This document shows, in pieces, positions 19,000 through 29,215 of a DNA stretch of 64,000 nucleotides. The DNA is taken from positions 2,542,001 to 2,606,000 of the forward strand of contig NZ_JAZHRX010000001.1 of NCBI RefSeq assembly GCF_036924645.1, written 5' to 3'. The translations under genes were made by a program, and so were the position numbers. Positions within the stretch are counted from its first letter, which is position 1. Each line of letters starts with the position of its first letter. Source of the stretch: Bradyrhizobium sp. AZCC 2176. Its GTDB lineage: Bacteria; Pseudomonadota; Alphaproteobacteria; Rhizobiales; Xanthobacteraceae. Below the pieces are notes generated by a model. That model saw nothing but the letters and a program-made list of their open reading frames with translations. It had not been told where the DNA came from and did not search any database.

Positions 19000-19939
19000 C
19001 GTCGCCTCTGGTTTCTTTCGCAAGCTCCAGCGCGCGGGCATAGACCTCGCGGCGCGGCCGCCCCGAGAGCTCGACCGCATGCGCGACGCTGTCCTTGACG
19101 CTGTCGCGCGCAAGCGAGGCGCGCAAGAGGTCATCGAGATCGTGCTGCGTCATGACCCCTTCATCGGCGCGGGGCGGGCCGATCACGAGCACGAACTCGC
19201 CGCGGGTTTCCAGCGTGTCGGCGGCCTTCGCCAGCTCCGCGATCGGCGCGCGCTTGATGTCCTCGTGCAGTTTGGTGAGTTCGCGGCAGATCGCGGCGTC
19301 GCGCCCGCCCATGATGTCAGAAAGATCGGCCAGCGTGTCCTGGACGCGGTTGCCGGATTCGAACATCACAAGCGTGGCGTCGATCCGGGCCAATTCAGCG
19401 AGCCGGCTCCGCCGTGAGACTTCCTTGGCCGGTAAAAATCCCTCAAAGAAAAACCGGTCGGTGGGCAGGGCCGCGACCGAAAGCGCCGTCAGCACCGAGG
19501 ACGCACCGGGCACCGCGATCACGGCATGGCCGGCGGCACAGACCTCGCGCACCAGCTTGAAGCCGGGGTCCGAGATCAAGGGCGTGCCGGCATCCGATAC
19601 CAGCGCGACCGAGGCGCCCTGCGTCAGCTTTTCCAGGATTTTCGGCCGCGCCATCGCCGCATTGTGCTCGTGATAGGGCTTGAGCTCCGCCGAGATCGCA
19701 TACCGTTCGGTCAGGCGGCGGGTGATGCGGGTGTCCTCGCAGGCGATAATGTCGACGCCGGCCAAGATCTCCAGCGCGCGCAAGGTGATGTCGCCGAGAT
19801 TGCCGATCGGGGTAGCCACCAGATAGAGGCCGGGAACCGGTTTCGGGGCGTTCAGGATGTAGCCGCTAATCGAAAATGTTCTGTTGGCCGAACCCGGTTC
19901 GGCATCAGACCCGTAGTTGGAACTGGGCTTTGCGCGCAT
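18986..19939 (-). CDS. rsmI: 16S rRNA 2'-O-methyltransferase RsmI
   Basis: SAM-dependent methylation of C1402 in 16S rRNA. 317 residues. It has the signature motifs [26 protein letters not shown] and [12 protein letters not shown], then [11 protein letters not shown] and FFFEGFLP. It is divergent from the LpoA-like lipoprotein gene across a 231-base gap. About 30 residues precede the conserved start, so a somewhat shorter protein is possible. Confidence 0.95.
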   Translation of the reverse strand: MRAKPSSNYGSDAEPGSANRTFSISGYILNAPKPVPGLYLVATPIGNLGDITLRALEILAGVDIIACEDTRITRRLTERYAISAELKPYHEHNAAMARPKILEKLTQGASVALVSDAGTPLISDPGFKLVREVCAAGHAVIAVPGASSVLTALSVAALPTDRFFFEGFLPAKEVSRRSRLAELARIDATLVMFESGNRVQDTLADLSDIMGGRDAAICRELTKLHEDIKRAPIAELAKAADTLETRGEFVLVIGPPRADEGVMTQHDLDDLLRASLARDSVKDSVAHAVELSGRPRREVYARALELAKETRGDDGED

Positions 19940-20170
19940 AATGGCAATCTAAAGGGATCTTGGCGCAAGCGCCATGTCCGGCGGGAGGGGACAGGGGCGT
20001 AAGTTTCCGGCGACGTGCAATGTCCGGCGGGCCCGTAATCCTTTTGTTTTGGTTAACTAATCCTCGACAATATTGCAGAATCCCGCATTCGGGTTCAGTA
20101 GCGGTTCAGGTGCCTCGGCCCAGAAAGCCGAAATCCTGGCCGACGGCGGTCGGTCAAGAGAAGAGACAAG

Positions 20171-21382
20171 ATGGTAGGCCCGCTCAATCGTAAGCCCGGA
20201 TCTGCGGATCCTCGGCCGTCAGGACCGACCCGGCGGACGGCGGTCGGACTTATTCTCGGCGCGCCATTGCTCGGCGCCTGCAGCGGCGGCCAGATTTCCA
20301 GCCCGTTCGGCCCGTCGCAGCCCGAGGGGCCCCCAGGTCCGCAGCAGCAGCCGCTTGCGGTCGGCACTGGAAACGTCAAGGTCGGCCTGATCCTGCCGCT
20401 TTCGGCCGCCGGCAATGCCGGCGTCGCCGCGCAATCGATGAAGAACGCGGCCGAGATGGCGCTGGCGGAATTCCAGAATCCGAACATCCAGCTTCTGATC
20501 AAGGATGACGGCGGCAGCCCGCAAGGCGCCCAGCAGGTCACCCAACAGGCGCTCGGCGAGGGCGCGGAAATCATTTTAGGCCCGCTGTTCGCAGCCTCGG
20601 TGCCGGCGACCGCGCAACTGACGCGGGCGCGCGGCGTTTCGGTGATCGCGTTCTCGACCGACTCCAGCGTCGCCGGACGCGGCGTTTATCTCCTGAGTTT
20701 CCTGCCCGAATCCGACGTCAACCGGATCGTCGATTATTCCGCCAGCATCGGAAAGAAATCTTTCGCGGCGCTATTGCCGGACAATGCCTACGGCAATGTG
20801 GTCGAAGCAGCCTTCAAGCAGGCGGTCGGCCGCAAGGGGCGCATCGTCGCCTTCGAGAAATACGCCGCCGATCGCGCCGGCGCGGCGCGCACCGTGGCGC
20901 AGTCGCTGGGCTCGGCGGACGCGCTGTTCATTGCCGATGACGGCGAATCCGTCGTGGCGACGGCGGATGCCTTGACCGCGGCGGGCGCGAATCTGCGCAA
21001 CATCCAGTTGCTCGGCACCGGGCTGTGGGACAATCCGCGCGTCTATGCGAGCGCTCCACTGCAGGGCGGGCTCTATGCCGCGCCGGATCCGTCGGGCTTC
21101 CGCGCCTTCTCCGGGCGCTACCGCGCCAAATATGGCGCCGACCCCGTGCGTACCGCCACGCTTGCCTATGACGCGGTCGCACTGGTTGCCGCGCTGTCGA
21201 AGCAGCAGGGCGGCCAACGCTTTGCCCCGGAAACGCTGACCAACCCGTCGGGCTTCGCCGGCACCGACGGCCTGTTCCGCTTCCGCTCCGACGGCAGCAA
21301 TGAGCGCGGCCTTGCGGTGATGAAGGTCGCCAGCGGCGGCAGCACGCCGGTCGCCGGCTCGCCGAAGAGTTTTGGGGCGTGA
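20171..21382 (+). CDS. LpoA-like penicillin-binding protein activator (periplasmic lipoprotein)
   Basis: 403 residues. The signal includes RRTAVGLILGAPLLGAC, a lipobox with Cys37 as the lipidated residue (an RR pair suggests possible Tat use). After a Pro/Gln-rich linker comes a type I periplasmic binding fold (VKVGLILPLSAAG, DDGGSPQGAQQ, ILGPLFAASVPA, VSVIAFSTD), as in branched-chain amino-acid receptors and the C-terminal half of LpoA. Together with rsmI-yraN-gshB opposite, this matches the conserved alphaproteobacterial location annotated as penicillin-binding protein activator. Ligand and partner are inferred, not shown. Confidence 0.85.
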   Translation: MVGPLNRKPGSADPRPSGPTRRTAVGLILGAPLLGACSGGQISSPFGPSQPEGPPGPQQQPLAVGTGNVKVGLILPLSAAGNAGVAAQSMKNAAEMALAEFQNPNIQLLIKDDGGSPQGAQQVTQQALGEGAEIILGPLFAASVPATAQLTRARGVSVIAFSTDSSVAGRGVYLLSFLPESDVNRIVDYSASIGKKSFAALLPDNAYGNVVEAAFKQAVGRKGRIVAFEKYAADRAGAARTVAQSLGSADALFIADDGESVVATADALTAAGANLRNIQLLGTGLWDNPRVYASAPLQGGLYAAPDPSGFRAFSGRYRAKYGADPVRTATLAYDAVALVAALSKQQGGQRFAPETLTNPSGFAGTDGLFRFRSDGSNERGLAVMKVASGGSTPVAGSPKSFGA

Positions 21383-21390
21383 TTTTTTCG

Positions 21391-21424
21391 TAGCGCGGAT
21401 GGAGCGAAGCGAAATCCGGGCTAC
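21391..21424. repeat. Palindromic repeat, TAGCCCGGATGGAGCGAAGCG family (short copy)
   Basis: TAGCGCGGATGGAGCGAAGC and GAAATCCGGGCTA form a single hairpin. It lies just after the lipoprotein gene and before the convergent hemW; it may serve as a terminator. Confidence 0.75.
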
Positions 21425-21429
21425 GGCTT

Positions 21430-22602
21430 CTACGCAGCCAAATCCGCTACGACAGCATCGAGCACCGGAAAACCGTCCTTCGTCACGCGCAATCTTCCAT
21501 CGGAATCGACGGATATCGCGCCTTCCGCGCGCAGGATGGCGATGCGGCCCGGATCGAGCGCGCGACCCGACAATGCCGCATAACGGCGTGGGTCTATGCC
21601 TTCGGCGAGCCGCAATCCCATCAGCAAAAATTCATCGGCGCGCTCTTCGCTGTTGAGCGTATCGTCGGTGACGACGCCGTGGCCGTTGGCCTCGACGCGC
21701 ATCAGCCAGGCCTCGGGACGCTTCTCGGTCGCGGTTGCGTGTCTCGCGCCGTCGATGTCCAGCCGGCCATGCGCGCCCGGGCCGATGCCGGCATACTCCT
21801 CGCCGCGCCAGTAGACCAGATTGTGCTGGCACGCGGCGCCTGCGCGGGCATGATTGGAAATCTCGTAGGCCGGCAGGCCGTGATGCGCGCAGACTTCCTG
21901 CGTCACATCGTAGAGCGCGCGGGCCACCGCCTCGTCCGGCGTCTTCAGCTTGCCCGCGGCATGCAGGCCGAAGAACGGCGTGCCTTCCTCGATCGTGAGC
22001 TGGTAGAGCGAGAGATGCTCGGCGGCTTCGGAGATCGCGAGCTTCAATTCGTCCGCCCACATCTGCGGCGTCTGGTCGGGACGGGCGTAGATCAGATCGA
22101 ACGAATAGCGGTCGAACGCGCGGCGCGCGATCGCGACCGCATCCAGCGCTTCGCGCGCGCTGTGCAATCGTCCGAGCGCCTTCAGCGAAGTGTCGTCGAG
22201 CGCCTGCACGCCGAGCGAAACGCGGTTGACGCCGGCTGCGCGATAGCCGCGAAACCGCCCAGCTTCCACGCTGGTCGGATTGGCCTCCAGCGTCACCTCG
22301 ACATTGTCGGCGACGCGCCAATGCTTGCCGATCGAATCCAGGATCGCGCCGACGGTTTGCGGCTGCATCAGCGACGGCGTGCCGCCGCCGAGAAAGATCG
22401 ACGTTACCGTACGCCCCGGCGCGCGCGCCGCTGTCGTCTCGATCTCGCGGGCAAACGCGCGGGCAAAACGTTCTTCGTCGATCGGCGCGTGGCGAACGTG
22501 GCTGTTGAAATCGCAATACGGGCATTTCGACAGGCAGAATGGCCAGTGCACGTAGACGCCGAAGGCGGCTCCCTTCGCGTAATGGCGTTCGGCGCTAGCC
22601 AA
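21430..22602 (-). CDS. hemW: HemW, radical SAM heme chaperone
   Basis: 390 residues. The radical SAM cysteines are in CLSKCPYC (Cys23, Cys27, Cys30), followed by DFNSHVR, which marks HemW rather than the coproporphyrinogen dehydrogenase HemN. GGGTPSLM and the HemW C-terminal domain are present. The known role of relatives is heme insertion into respiratory enzymes. It overlaps rdgB by 8 bases; the rph-rdgB-hemW order is conserved in alphaproteobacteria. Confidence 0.95.
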   Translation of the reverse strand: MASAERHYAKGAAFGVYVHWPFCLSKCPYCDFNSHVRHAPIDEERFARAFAREIETTAARAPGRTVTSIFLGGGTPSLMQPQTVGAILDSIGKHWRVADNVEVTLEANPTSVEAGRFRGYRAAGVNRVSLGVQALDDTSLKALGRLHSAREALDAVAIARRAFDRYSFDLIYARPDQTPQMWADELKLAISEAAEHLSLYQLTIEEGTPFFGLHAAGKLKTPDEAVARALYDVTQEVCAHHGLPAYEISNHARAGAACQHNLVYWRGEEYAGIGPGAHGRLDIDGARHATATEKRPEAWLMRVEANGHGVVTDDTLNSEERADEFLLMGLRLAEGIDPRRYAALSGRALDPGRIAILRAEGAISVDSDGRLRVTKDGFPVLDAVVADLAA

Positions 22603-23224
22603 GGCAGATCTCCGCCAGTTTGACGAAGGCGCGCGCCCGGTGCGACAGGCCGAGGCCGAGCGGCGGCAGGCCGTGTTTCTCGATCGAGGTCATCTCGCCA
22701 AAGGTCCTGACGTGCCCGTCGGGCAGGAAAGCCGGATCATAGCCGAAACCGGCGGAGCCGCGCGGCGGCCAAACCAGAGTTCCGTCGGTGCGGGCCTCGA
22801 CCTCTTCGAGGTGGCCGTCCGGCCAGGCAACGCACAGCGCGGACACGAAATGCGCTTTGCGCTTGTCCGGCGTGGTCGCACCGCGCTCCTGCAGCAGGCG
22901 CTCGATCCGGCTCATCGCCACCATGAAATCCTTGCCGTCTCCGGCCCAGCGCGCCGAGTAGATGCCGGGCGCGCCGTCCAACGCATCGACCACGAGGCCG
23001 GAATCATCGGCAAAGGCAGGGAGTTGCGCGGCTTTCGCGGCCGCAATCGCCTTGATCGCGGCATTGGCGCGAAAGGTCTGGCCGGTTTCCTCGGGTTCGC
23101 CTAGGCCCAGGTCGCCCGCGGAGATCACTTCGACGCCATGCGGCGCCAGCAGTTCCCGCATCTCGGCGAGCTTGCCGGGATTGTGGGTCGCGATCACGAG
23201 GGCGCCGGTGATTCGACGGTGCAT
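22595..23224 (-). CDS. rdgB: XTP/dITP diphosphatase (RdgB/HAM1)
   Basis: Removes non-canonical purine triphosphates from the nucleotide pool. 209 residues. It has the family signatures [37 protein letters not shown], FGYDPAF and LSHRARA. It lies 11 bases downstream of rph and overlaps hemW. Confidence 0.96.
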   Translation of the reverse strand: MHRRITGALVIATHNPGKLAEMRELLAPHGVEVISAGDLGLGEPEETGQTFRANAAIKAIAAAKAAQLPAFADDSGLVVDALDGAPGIYSARWAGDGKDFMVAMSRIERLLQERGATTPDKRKAHFVSALCVAWPDGHLEEVEARTDGTLVWPPRGSAGFGYDPAFLPDGHVRTFGEMTSIEKHGLPPLGLGLSHRARAFVKLAEICLG

Positions 23225-23235
23225 GTGCGATCAGA

Positions 23236-23949
23236 CTACGCGACGGCCAGTTTCTGCAAGTCCACCAGACGCGCGACACCCTTGCGCGCCAGTTCCATCA
23301 GGGCGAGGAACTCGTCCTGCGAGAACGGCGTCTTCTCGGCGGTGCCCTGCACCTCGATGATGCGGCCGTCGCCGGTCATGACGAAATTGGCGTCGGTCTC
23401 GGCCTCGGAATCCTCGGCATAGTCGAGGTCCAATACCGGCGTGCCCTGATAGATGCCGCAGGAGATCGCGGCGACGTTGTCGCGCAACACGTTGGCCTTG
23501 AGCATGTTGCGGCCTTTCATCCACGAAATGCAGTCGGCCAGTGCCACCCAGGCGCCGGTGATCGAGGCGGTGCGCGTGCCGCCATCGGCCTGGATCACGT
23601 CGCAGTCGACGGTGATCTGGCGCTCGCCGAGCGCTTCGAGGTCGACGGCTGCGCGCAGCGAGCGGCCGATCAGCCGCTGGATCTCGACGGTACGGCCGCC
23701 CTGCTTGCCGGCCGCGGCCTCGCGCCGGGTGCGTTCCAGCGTGGCGCGCGGCAGCATGCCGTATTCGGCCGTGACCCAGCCGCGGCCCTGGCCCTTCAGC
23801 CATGGCGGCAGCCGCTCCTCCAGTGTCGCGGTGACCAGCACATGGGTGTCGCCGAATTTCACCATGCAGGAACCTTCGGCGTATTTGACCACGCCGCGTT
23901 CCAGCGACACGGGGCGCAACTGATCAGGCGCACGGCGGCTTGGCCGCAT
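23236..23949 (-). CDS. rph: Ribonuclease PH
   Basis: Phosphorolytic 3' exoribonuclease trimming tRNA precursors. 237 residues. [10 protein letters not shown] at the N-terminus, [23 protein letters not shown] and the active-site [19 protein letters not shown] region are intact. First gene of rph-rdgB-hemW, divergent from hrcA with a 158-base gap. Confidence 0.97.
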   Translation of the reverse strand: MRPSRRAPDQLRPVSLERGVVKYAEGSCMVKFGDTHVLVTATLEERLPPWLKGQGRGWVTAEYGMLPRATLERTRREAAAGKQGGRTVEIQRLIGRSLRAAVDLEALGERQITVDCDVIQADGGTRTASITGAWVALADCISWMKGRNMLKANVLRDNVAAISCGIYQGTPVLDLDYAEDSEAETDANFVMTGDGRIIEVQGTAEKTPFSQDEFLALMELARKGVARLVDLQKLAVA

Positions 23950-24107
23950 GGGAAATCCTTTCGAAATCGAGCGAAAATTCGTTCGCGGTGCTTGTAGGTG
24001 GGGGCGTGCGCAGCGGCAAGGGCTTTTGGCCCGGTTTGGCAGGGAAACGGATGCTTGTCATTGGCCCGCCGGAGCGACAAATTAGGGGCTGTCCAAGGAG
24101 TTAAGCC

Positions 24108-25196
24108 GTGGCCCACCACGATCCGATTGGCCTGATCGCACCACCTGCCGGGCTTGCCCAGCTTAACGAGCGCTCGCGCGACATTTTTCGTCAAATTGTC
24201 GAGAGTTATCTCGCCACCGGCGAACCAGTCGGCTCGCGCAACATTTCGCGCCTGATCGCGATGCCACTGTCGCCGGCTTCCGTCCGCAACGTAATGTCGG
24301 ATCTCGAAGCGCTCGGGCTGATCTATGCGCCGCATACCTCGGCGGGGCGGCTGCCGACCGAACTCGGCCTGCGCTTCTTCGTCGATGCGCTGATGCAGGT
24401 CGGCGACCTCACCGAGCCCGAGCGGGAATCGATCCAGAGCCAACTTGCTTCCGTTGGGCGCGCGCAATCGGTCGAGGCGGCGCTCGGCGAAGCGTTGACG
24501 CGGTTGTCCGGCCTCACCCGGGCCGCGGCCGTGGTGCTGACCGCCAAATCCAATTCGCGGCTCAAGCACATCGAGTTCGTCCGGCTCGAGCCGGAACGCG
24601 CACTGGTGGTGCTGGTCGGCGAAGACGGCCAGGTCGAAAACCGCGTGCTGACGTTGCCGCCCGGCGTCCCTTCTTCGGCGCTGACGGAAGCGACCAATTT
24701 CCTCAATGCGCGGATTCGCGGACGGACGCTGGCGGAAGCGCGGCTCGAGCTCGAAACCGCGCTGACGCAAAGCCGCGCCGAACTTGATCAACTGACCCAG
24801 AAGGTGATCGCGGCAGGCATCGCGAGCTGGTCCGGCGGCGAACATGAGGACCGGCAATTGATCGTGCGCGGCCACGCCAACCTGCTGGAAGACCTGCACG
24901 CGCTGGAGGATCTCGAACGCGTCAAGTCGTTGTTCGACGATCTCGAGACCAAGCGCGGCGTGATCGATCTGTTGGGTCGGGCCGAGCGTGCCGAAGGTGT
25001 CAGGATTTTCATCGGGTCGGAGAACAAGCTGTTTTCGCTGTCCGGTTCCTCCACCATCATTGCCCCCTATGGCGACGCCGCGGGCCGCATCGTCGGCGTT
25101 CTTGGCGTGATCGGGCCGACGCGGCTGAACTATGCAAGGGTGATTCCGACGGTGGATTACGCCGCCCGGATCGTCAGCCGGATGCTGGGCGGCTAA
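24108..25196 (+). CDS. hrcA: HrcA, heat-inducible transcription repressor
   Basis: Repressor that binds CIRCE elements, its activity depending on GroEL. 362 residues. The winged-helix N-terminal region contains [26 protein letters not shown] and [18 protein letters not shown], followed by the GAF-like inserted dimerisation region. A GTG start was chosen: AAGGAG lies 8 bases upstream and the family start aligns there. No CIRCE repeat was found in this window, so its targets (probably groESL) lie elsewhere. grpE follows after 118 bases. Confidence 0.96.
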   Translation: MAHHDPIGLIAPPAGLAQLNERSRDIFRQIVESYLATGEPVGSRNISRLIAMPLSPASVRNVMSDLEALGLIYAPHTSAGRLPTELGLRFFVDALMQVGDLTEPERESIQSQLASVGRAQSVEAALGEALTRLSGLTRAAAVVLTAKSNSRLKHIEFVRLEPERALVVLVGEDGQVENRVLTLPPGVPSSALTEATNFLNARIRGRTLAEARLELETALTQSRAELDQLTQKVIAAGIASWSGGEHEDRQLIVRGHANLLEDLHALEDLERVKSLFDDLETKRGVIDLLGRAERAEGVRIFIGSENKLFSLSGSSTIIAPYGDAAGRIVGVLGVIGPTRLNYARVIPTVDYAARIVSRMLGG

Positions 25197-25314
25197 CCGG
25201 CCCCAAATTGCCCTCAATCCGGTGTGGTTGCGCTTGATTTTCGGCCATTAAAGCACGATATCCCGCCTAACAAATCCCCATCGAACCAGATGCGTTTTTT
25301 GAGAAGGCAGTCTT

Positions 25315-25920
25315 ATGACCGATCCCAACCGGCCGAATGATGACGCGGTGAAACCGGCCCAGACCGGCGAGCCCGTGGTCTCGAAACCCTACATCATGCC
25401 CGACGATCCCGAGGAAGGATCGAATGAGGCACTGACCAAGGAACTGGCCGAGGCGCGCGACAAGATGCTGCGCACGCTGGCGGAAATGGAAAACCTGCGC
25501 CAGCGCACGCGGCGCGAGGTGGCCGATTCCAAGATGTACGGCATCACCGGCTTTGCGCGCGACATTCTCGATATCGCCGACAATCTGCAGCGCGCGCTCG
25601 ACGCGATCCCGGCCGAGGCCAGGGAGACCGCCGATCCCGGCATCAAAGCCTTCATCGAGGGCGTGGAACTGACCGAGCGCTCGCTGCTCAACACGCTGGA
25701 GAAGAACGGCGTCAAGAAGTTCGATCCGTCGGGCGAGAAGTTCGATCCCAACTTCCAGCAGGCGATGTACGAAGTGCCCGACCCGTCCGTCCCGTCCGGG
25801 ACCGTGGTCCAGGTCGTGCAGGCCGGCTTCATGATCGGCGAACGCGTACTGCGCCCGGCGCTGGTCGCGGTGTCCAAGGGCGGCGCGAAGGTCGCGCCGG
25901 CCGCCGACGTCACGAACTGA
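25315..25920 (+). CDS. grpE: GrpE, nucleotide exchange factor for DnaK
   Basis: 201 residues. A disordered acidic N-terminus is followed by the long dimerising helix ([30 protein letters not shown]) and the C-terminal beta domain ([25 protein letters not shown]). It promotes ADP release from DnaK; dnaK and dnaJ are 4 kb downstream. The stop is 6 bases from the convergent VOC gene. Confidence 0.96.
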   Translation: MTDPNRPNDDAVKPAQTGEPVVSKPYIMPDDPEEGSNEALTKELAEARDKMLRTLAEMENLRQRTRREVADSKMYGITGFARDILDIADNLQRALDAIPAEARETADPGIKAFIEGVELTERSLLNTLEKNGVKKFDPSGEKFDPNFQQAMYEVPDPSVPSGTVVQVVQAGFMIGERVLRPALVAVSKGGAKVAPAADVTN

Positions 25921-25926
25921 GCCGGC

Positions 25927-26361
25927 TTACCCCTTCAGCGGTTTCTCACCGGTCTTCGGCCAGTAGCTGCCAAAACTCCAGAGATTGCCTTCCGGGTCCC
26001 GGCAGGCGAAGTCGCGGCTGCCATAGTCGGTGTTGTGCAATTCCATCTCGATCTTGGCGCCTGATGCCTTGACCCTGGCGTGCAGGGCGTCCGGATCGTC
26101 GACGGCGACGTAGAGCGCATCGGTGCGGCGGCCGTCGATGTCGCCGACAAGTTTGCCGTATTCGTCATCGCGGCTCTGGCCGAGCATCAGCAGCGAGGAG
26201 CCGTAGGCAAGCTCGGCATGTTGCACCGTGCCGTCCTTGCGGTAGACGACGTACTCGGTGAAGCCGATTACATCCTTCAGCCAGCGGATCATGGCCTCGG
26301 CATCGCGACAGCGCATCGTCGGATAGATGCGCGGCGGCTCGATTTCGCTTCGACTGGTCAC
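25927..26361 (-). CDS. VOC (glyoxalase/bleomycin resistance) family protein
   Basis: 144 residues. It has the PhnB/glyoxalase-like pattern IYPTMRCRDAEAMIRWLKDVIGF, AELAYGSSLLMLG and FACRDPEGNLWSFGSY. One beta-alpha-beta module pair makes a metal-site half, usually dimerised. A GTG start at 26359-26361 was chosen because GAGGAG lies 7 bases upstream and the domain starts right after. No substrate can be inferred. The next gene upstream is an AraC regulator on the same strand. Confidence 0.85.
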   Translation of the reverse strand: MTSRSEIEPPRIYPTMRCRDAEAMIRWLKDVIGFTEYVVYRKDGTVQHAELAYGSSLLMLGQSRDDEYGKLVGDIDGRRTDALYVAVDDPDALHARVKASGAKIEMELHNTDYGSRDFACRDPEGNLWSFGSYWPKTGEKPLKG

Positions 26362-26404
26362 GGAACAACTCCTCGCTAGTTGCAGCTCGCACCAATATGC
26401 GTAA

Positions 26405-26545
26405 GCACCGCCGCGCCGGCTTGAAGATTTGTTACCGGATGGCGGCCCGCGAGACGACGAACTCAACGAGGTTCTGGGCAACACCAACGAGCCGGCCGTT
26501 AAAGCCAAGTACGAAGCCATGTTGACGAAGCGCAGGCGTACTTAA
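26405..26545 (+). other. Short coding-like remnant or tiny gene
   Basis: A plus-strand frame between two minus-strand genes reads a sensible hydrophilic helix-rich peptide (GPRDDELNEVLGNTNEPAVK, then AKYEAMLTKRRRT and a stop at 26545). There is no ATG upstream; a TTG at 26429 could start a 38-residue peptide. It may be the tail of a decayed gene. No family recognised. Confidence 0.25.
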
Positions 26546-26571
26546 GAACCGCGCGTCCGGACGGTCCAGGC

Positions 26572-27429
26572 TCACATCGAGCCGTCGAGCCCGTCCAGCG
26601 GCCTTTGCAGGCGGCTGTCAATGAGCGCCAGCCGGCGAGCCCACGCCGTCGGCGTTTCGCCGGCGAGGCTTGAAAATTCACGGACGAGATGCGCCTGGTC
26701 GGCGTAGCCGCTGTGTGCCGCAATCCCGGCCCAGCCGCTACAGCCTCCATCCCGGGCGAGCCGGCAGGCGTGATGGAAGCGCATCATGCGCGCGATTGGC
26801 TTCGGCGCGAGACCGAGTTCGGATCGAAAACGATCGACCAGATGTTTGCGGCTCCAGCCGATCTCGCCCGCGAGTGCGGAGATCCGCGCTCCGCCTGCGC
26901 TGCGCGCCAGCCGGCGATAGGCGTATTCGATTTGGGGTGAGGGCAAATGATTGGCGCGACCGGCTACAAAATCCTCGACCAGATCGAAGCGGTTCTGCCA
27001 GCCATCTGTCGCGCCAAGCCGTTCGCGCAGGGCTCGGCCTTCGCGGCCCAGTACGTCGCCGATGTCGATCATGCGCGCGGCGAGATCGACAACAGTGCCG
27101 CCAAAACAGCGATAGGCGCCGAGCGGCGTGAAATCCACCTGCACGCATTCGGCGCCGCCATCGGATTCGATAAAGACCGGACCGGGATGAAGCCCCGCGG
27201 CAAAGCTCGGCTGCCGGTCGGCGGCCTCAGGCTCGCGGTCGAGCGCGATCAGGAACGGCGTGCCGAAGCTGATGATGAGCGGCACCACCAGGCCTGCGGC
27301 TTCGCGCTGGAAAAACCGGCCACGCGCCGTTTCACGATAACCGGTCATGCCCGAGATCAGACCCACCGTGCGCTGTGACGGCGCACGACGGATCATCTCG
27401 AACGCGAAGGGTGCCGCCAGATCGGACAT
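26572..27429 (-). CDS. AraC family transcriptional regulator
   Basis: 285 residues. The N-terminal half is a probable ligand-binding domain of unknown ligand. The C-terminal half is an AraC DNA-binding domain with two helix-turn-helix motifs: ISALAGEIGWSRKHLVDRFRSELGLAPK, then GWAGIAAHSGYADQAHLVREFSSLAGETPTAW. The start MSDLAAPFAFEM was chosen at 27427-27429. It is directly upstream of the VOC gene on the same strand, so it may control that gene. Confidence 0.9.
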   Translation of the reverse strand: MSDLAAPFAFEMIRRAPSQRTVGLISGMTGYRETARGRFFQREAAGLVVPLIISFGTPFLIALDREPEAADRQPSFAAGLHPGPVFIESDGGAECVQVDFTPLGAYRCFGGTVVDLAARMIDIGDVLGREGRALRERLGATDGWQNRFDLVEDFVAGRANHLPSPQIEYAYRRLARSAGGARISALAGEIGWSRKHLVDRFRSELGLAPKPIARMMRFHHACRLARDGGCSGWAGIAAHSGYADQAHLVREFSSLAGETPTAWARRLALIDSRLQRPLDGLDGSM

Positions 27430-27455
27430 CCCCGGTCTCCGCGAGGTGATACGGG

Positions 27456-28169
27456 TTAAGCTGCGATATCGTCCGACTTGATGCGCTTGACGCCGGCCTT
27501 GGTCATGTCGGCCCACGCCTTTGCGAGCGAGCCCTGGGTGTCAATGCCGCGGCAGGCGTCTTCGATCACATAGGTCTCAAAGCCCGCCTTGCGCGCATCG
27601 AGCGCGCTCCATGCCACGCAGAAGTCGGTGGCGAGGCCGGCGAGGAACACCCGCTTCACCTTGCGCGCCTTGAGGTAGGCGGCGAGCCCCGTTGTGGTCT
27701 TGCCGTCGGCCTCGGTGAAGGCCGAATAGCTGTCGACGTTCTTGTTGAAGCCCTTGCGGATGACGAGCCCGGCATGCGGGATCGCGAGGTCCTTCGACAG
27801 CGACGCGCCCTCGGTGCCCTGCACGCAGTGATCCGGCCACAGCACCTGCTTGCCGTAGGGGAGATTGACGGTCTCGAACGGCTTCTTGCCGGAATGCGTC
27901 GACGCGAACGAGACATGGCCCGGCGTGTGCCAGTCCTGCGTCATCACCACATTGGCAAAGCCCTTGGAGATGCGGTTGATGATGGGCACGACCTGCTCGC
28001 CGTCTTTGACCGCGAGGCTGCCGCCCGGCAGGAAGCAGTTTTGCACGTCGATGATGAGCAGCGCGGATGCCTCGTCGGGCTTGATCGGCGCAGCCCAGAG
28101 CGGGCTTGGGACGAGGGCGGCGACGGACGTCGCGCCGAAACCTGTCAAAACCAGCCTACGCGTAAACAT
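27456..28169 (-). CDS. Nicotinamidase/isochorismatase-like hydrolase with an export signal
   Basis: 237 residues. The catalytic triad of PncA-type enzymes is visible: Asp41 (LLIIDVQNCF), Lys139 (VIRKGFN) and Cys184 (GLATDFCVAWSA). The metal ligands are Asp79, His81 and His85 in QDWHTPGH, and the WPDHCVQGT signature is present. The N-terminus MFTRRLVLTGFGATSVAALVPSP is a Tat/Sec-like signal, ending at PLWA-AP. PncA normally deamidates nicotinamide to nicotinate in the cytosol for NAD salvage; a periplasmic form would be unusual. The start at 28167-28169 is supported by the signal peptide. Confidence 0.88.
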   Translation of the reverse strand: MFTRRLVLTGFGATSVAALVPSPLWAAPIKPDEASALLIIDVQNCFLPGGSLAVKDGEQVVPIINRISKGFANVVMTQDWHTPGHVSFASTHSGKKPFETVNLPYGKQVLWPDHCVQGTEGASLSKDLAIPHAGLVIRKGFNKNVDSYSAFTEADGKTTTGLAAYLKARKVKRVFLAGLATDFCVAWSALDARKAGFETYVIEDACRGIDTQGSLAKAWADMTKAGVKRIKSDDIAA

Positions 28170-28267
28170 AGTGCTTCTCCCCGTTTTGAACCCGACGGCG
28201 ACGAAGGCTAGTTCCATTTGTGTACGAACGAAAGCCCGAAGTTTCGGCGCGCTTGCAAATTTCCGGA

Positions 28268-29215
28268 TCAGGTTCGCGGATGAATTCCGTCGCGGACGGC
28301 GCGGAAGCGCGGGAAGGCCTTGGTCCAGTCGTCGCGCGGCGAAGAGCCGATGATGCGCATCGAGGTCTGGGCGCCGAACCGCACCCACTGCACGATCGTA
28401 ACCGGCGTATTTTCCTTGCCGCTGGTGGCGTCGATCCGCGTCTCGTAGCCGGGCTGGCCGTCGATGCGAACCGGCTCGGACATCGTAATCTTGCCGTCGC
28501 GCACGCCGGGAATCGTGGTCGCGATCTGCCGGGCAAAGCGGCCGCGATCGTCGGGCGATGCCGCGGTCGAGCCGATCAGGCCGATGATCATGAAGGGCGC
28601 GACCTCGAAGCCGGTCTTTTCGTCGCCGTCGGCGAGAATGAGCGCGCCCGGCGCCAGCATGCGGACATTCTTGAAGCTCGAGAGCTCGCTGACCTTGAAC
28701 GGCATCAGCCCGAGCTGCTCCTCCACCGGAACCTCGGTCCGGATCGTGGCGGTCGCGAACATCTGGCGCACGGCGTCGTCGGTGTAGATCTTGGAGGCGT
28801 TCTCGGGCACCTGCGCGGCAACATAGCCGGAGAAGGTAGGGCCCGGCAGGATCATCGAATAGCGTTTTACATTGGTGGCGCCGTCCTTGGCGCTTTCGAT
28901 GGTGTAATAGGCGAGCCCGGCCGGGGTCTCGATGCTTTCCGGCTTGATGCCGCCGGTGCCGCCGGGATTGGCCTTGAAGGCATTGGCGACCTCGCCATAG
29001 GCCTCGGCGGGCAGGTCGGTAACCAGCACCTTGACGCCCTGGTCCTCGGTCTCGAATCCCACGAACGTTCTGGCCTTGTTGAGGCCGACCAGCGGCGTCA
29101 TGCCGACCCTGGCGCCCGGCGGAAAGACCGGGTCGGCAGCGAACGCGGAAAAAACCACCAAAGAATTGGCGGCAACGATCAGGGCGACCGCAGCGAAGTG
29201 TCGAAGTGGCGTCAT
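28268..29215 (-). CDS. Exported protein of unknown function, 315 residues
   Basis: A clear Sec signal (MTPLRHFAAVALIVAANSLVV, cleavage after AFA) precedes a soluble domain with no recognised family. Features seen: GARVGMTPLVGL, a beta-rich middle, and SMRIIGSSPRDDW near the C-terminus. Probably periplasmic. It is 98 bases upstream of the nicotinamidase-like gene on the same strand, possibly cotranscribed. Confidence 0.78.
   Translation of the reverse strand: MTPLRHFAAVALIVAANSLVVFSAFAADPVFPPGARVGMTPLVGLNKARTFVGFETEDQGVKVLVTDLPAEAYGEVANAFKANPGGTGGIKPESIETPAGLAYYTIESAKDGATNVKRYSMILPGPTFSGYVAAQVPENASKIYTDDAVRQMFATATIRTEVPVEEQLGLMPFKVSELSSFKNVRMLAPGALILADGDEKTGFEVAPFMIIGLIGSTAASPDDRGRFARQIATTIPGVRDGKITMSEPVRIDGQPGYETRIDATSGKENTPVTIVQWVRFGAQTSMRIIGSSPRDDWTKAFPRFRAVRDGIHPRT

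Noticed and set aside
25232..25260. RpoH promoter upstream of grpE (CTTG followed by CGATAT)
   Set aside because: The spacing is 19 bases and the -10 element does not match the expected CYTATNT, so it was not called.
24000..25314. CIRCE element near hrcA or grpE
   Set aside because: I looked for TTAGCACTC-N9-GAGTGCTAA and saw none here or upstream of dnaK; only a lone AGTGCTAA half-site at about 7.7 kb.
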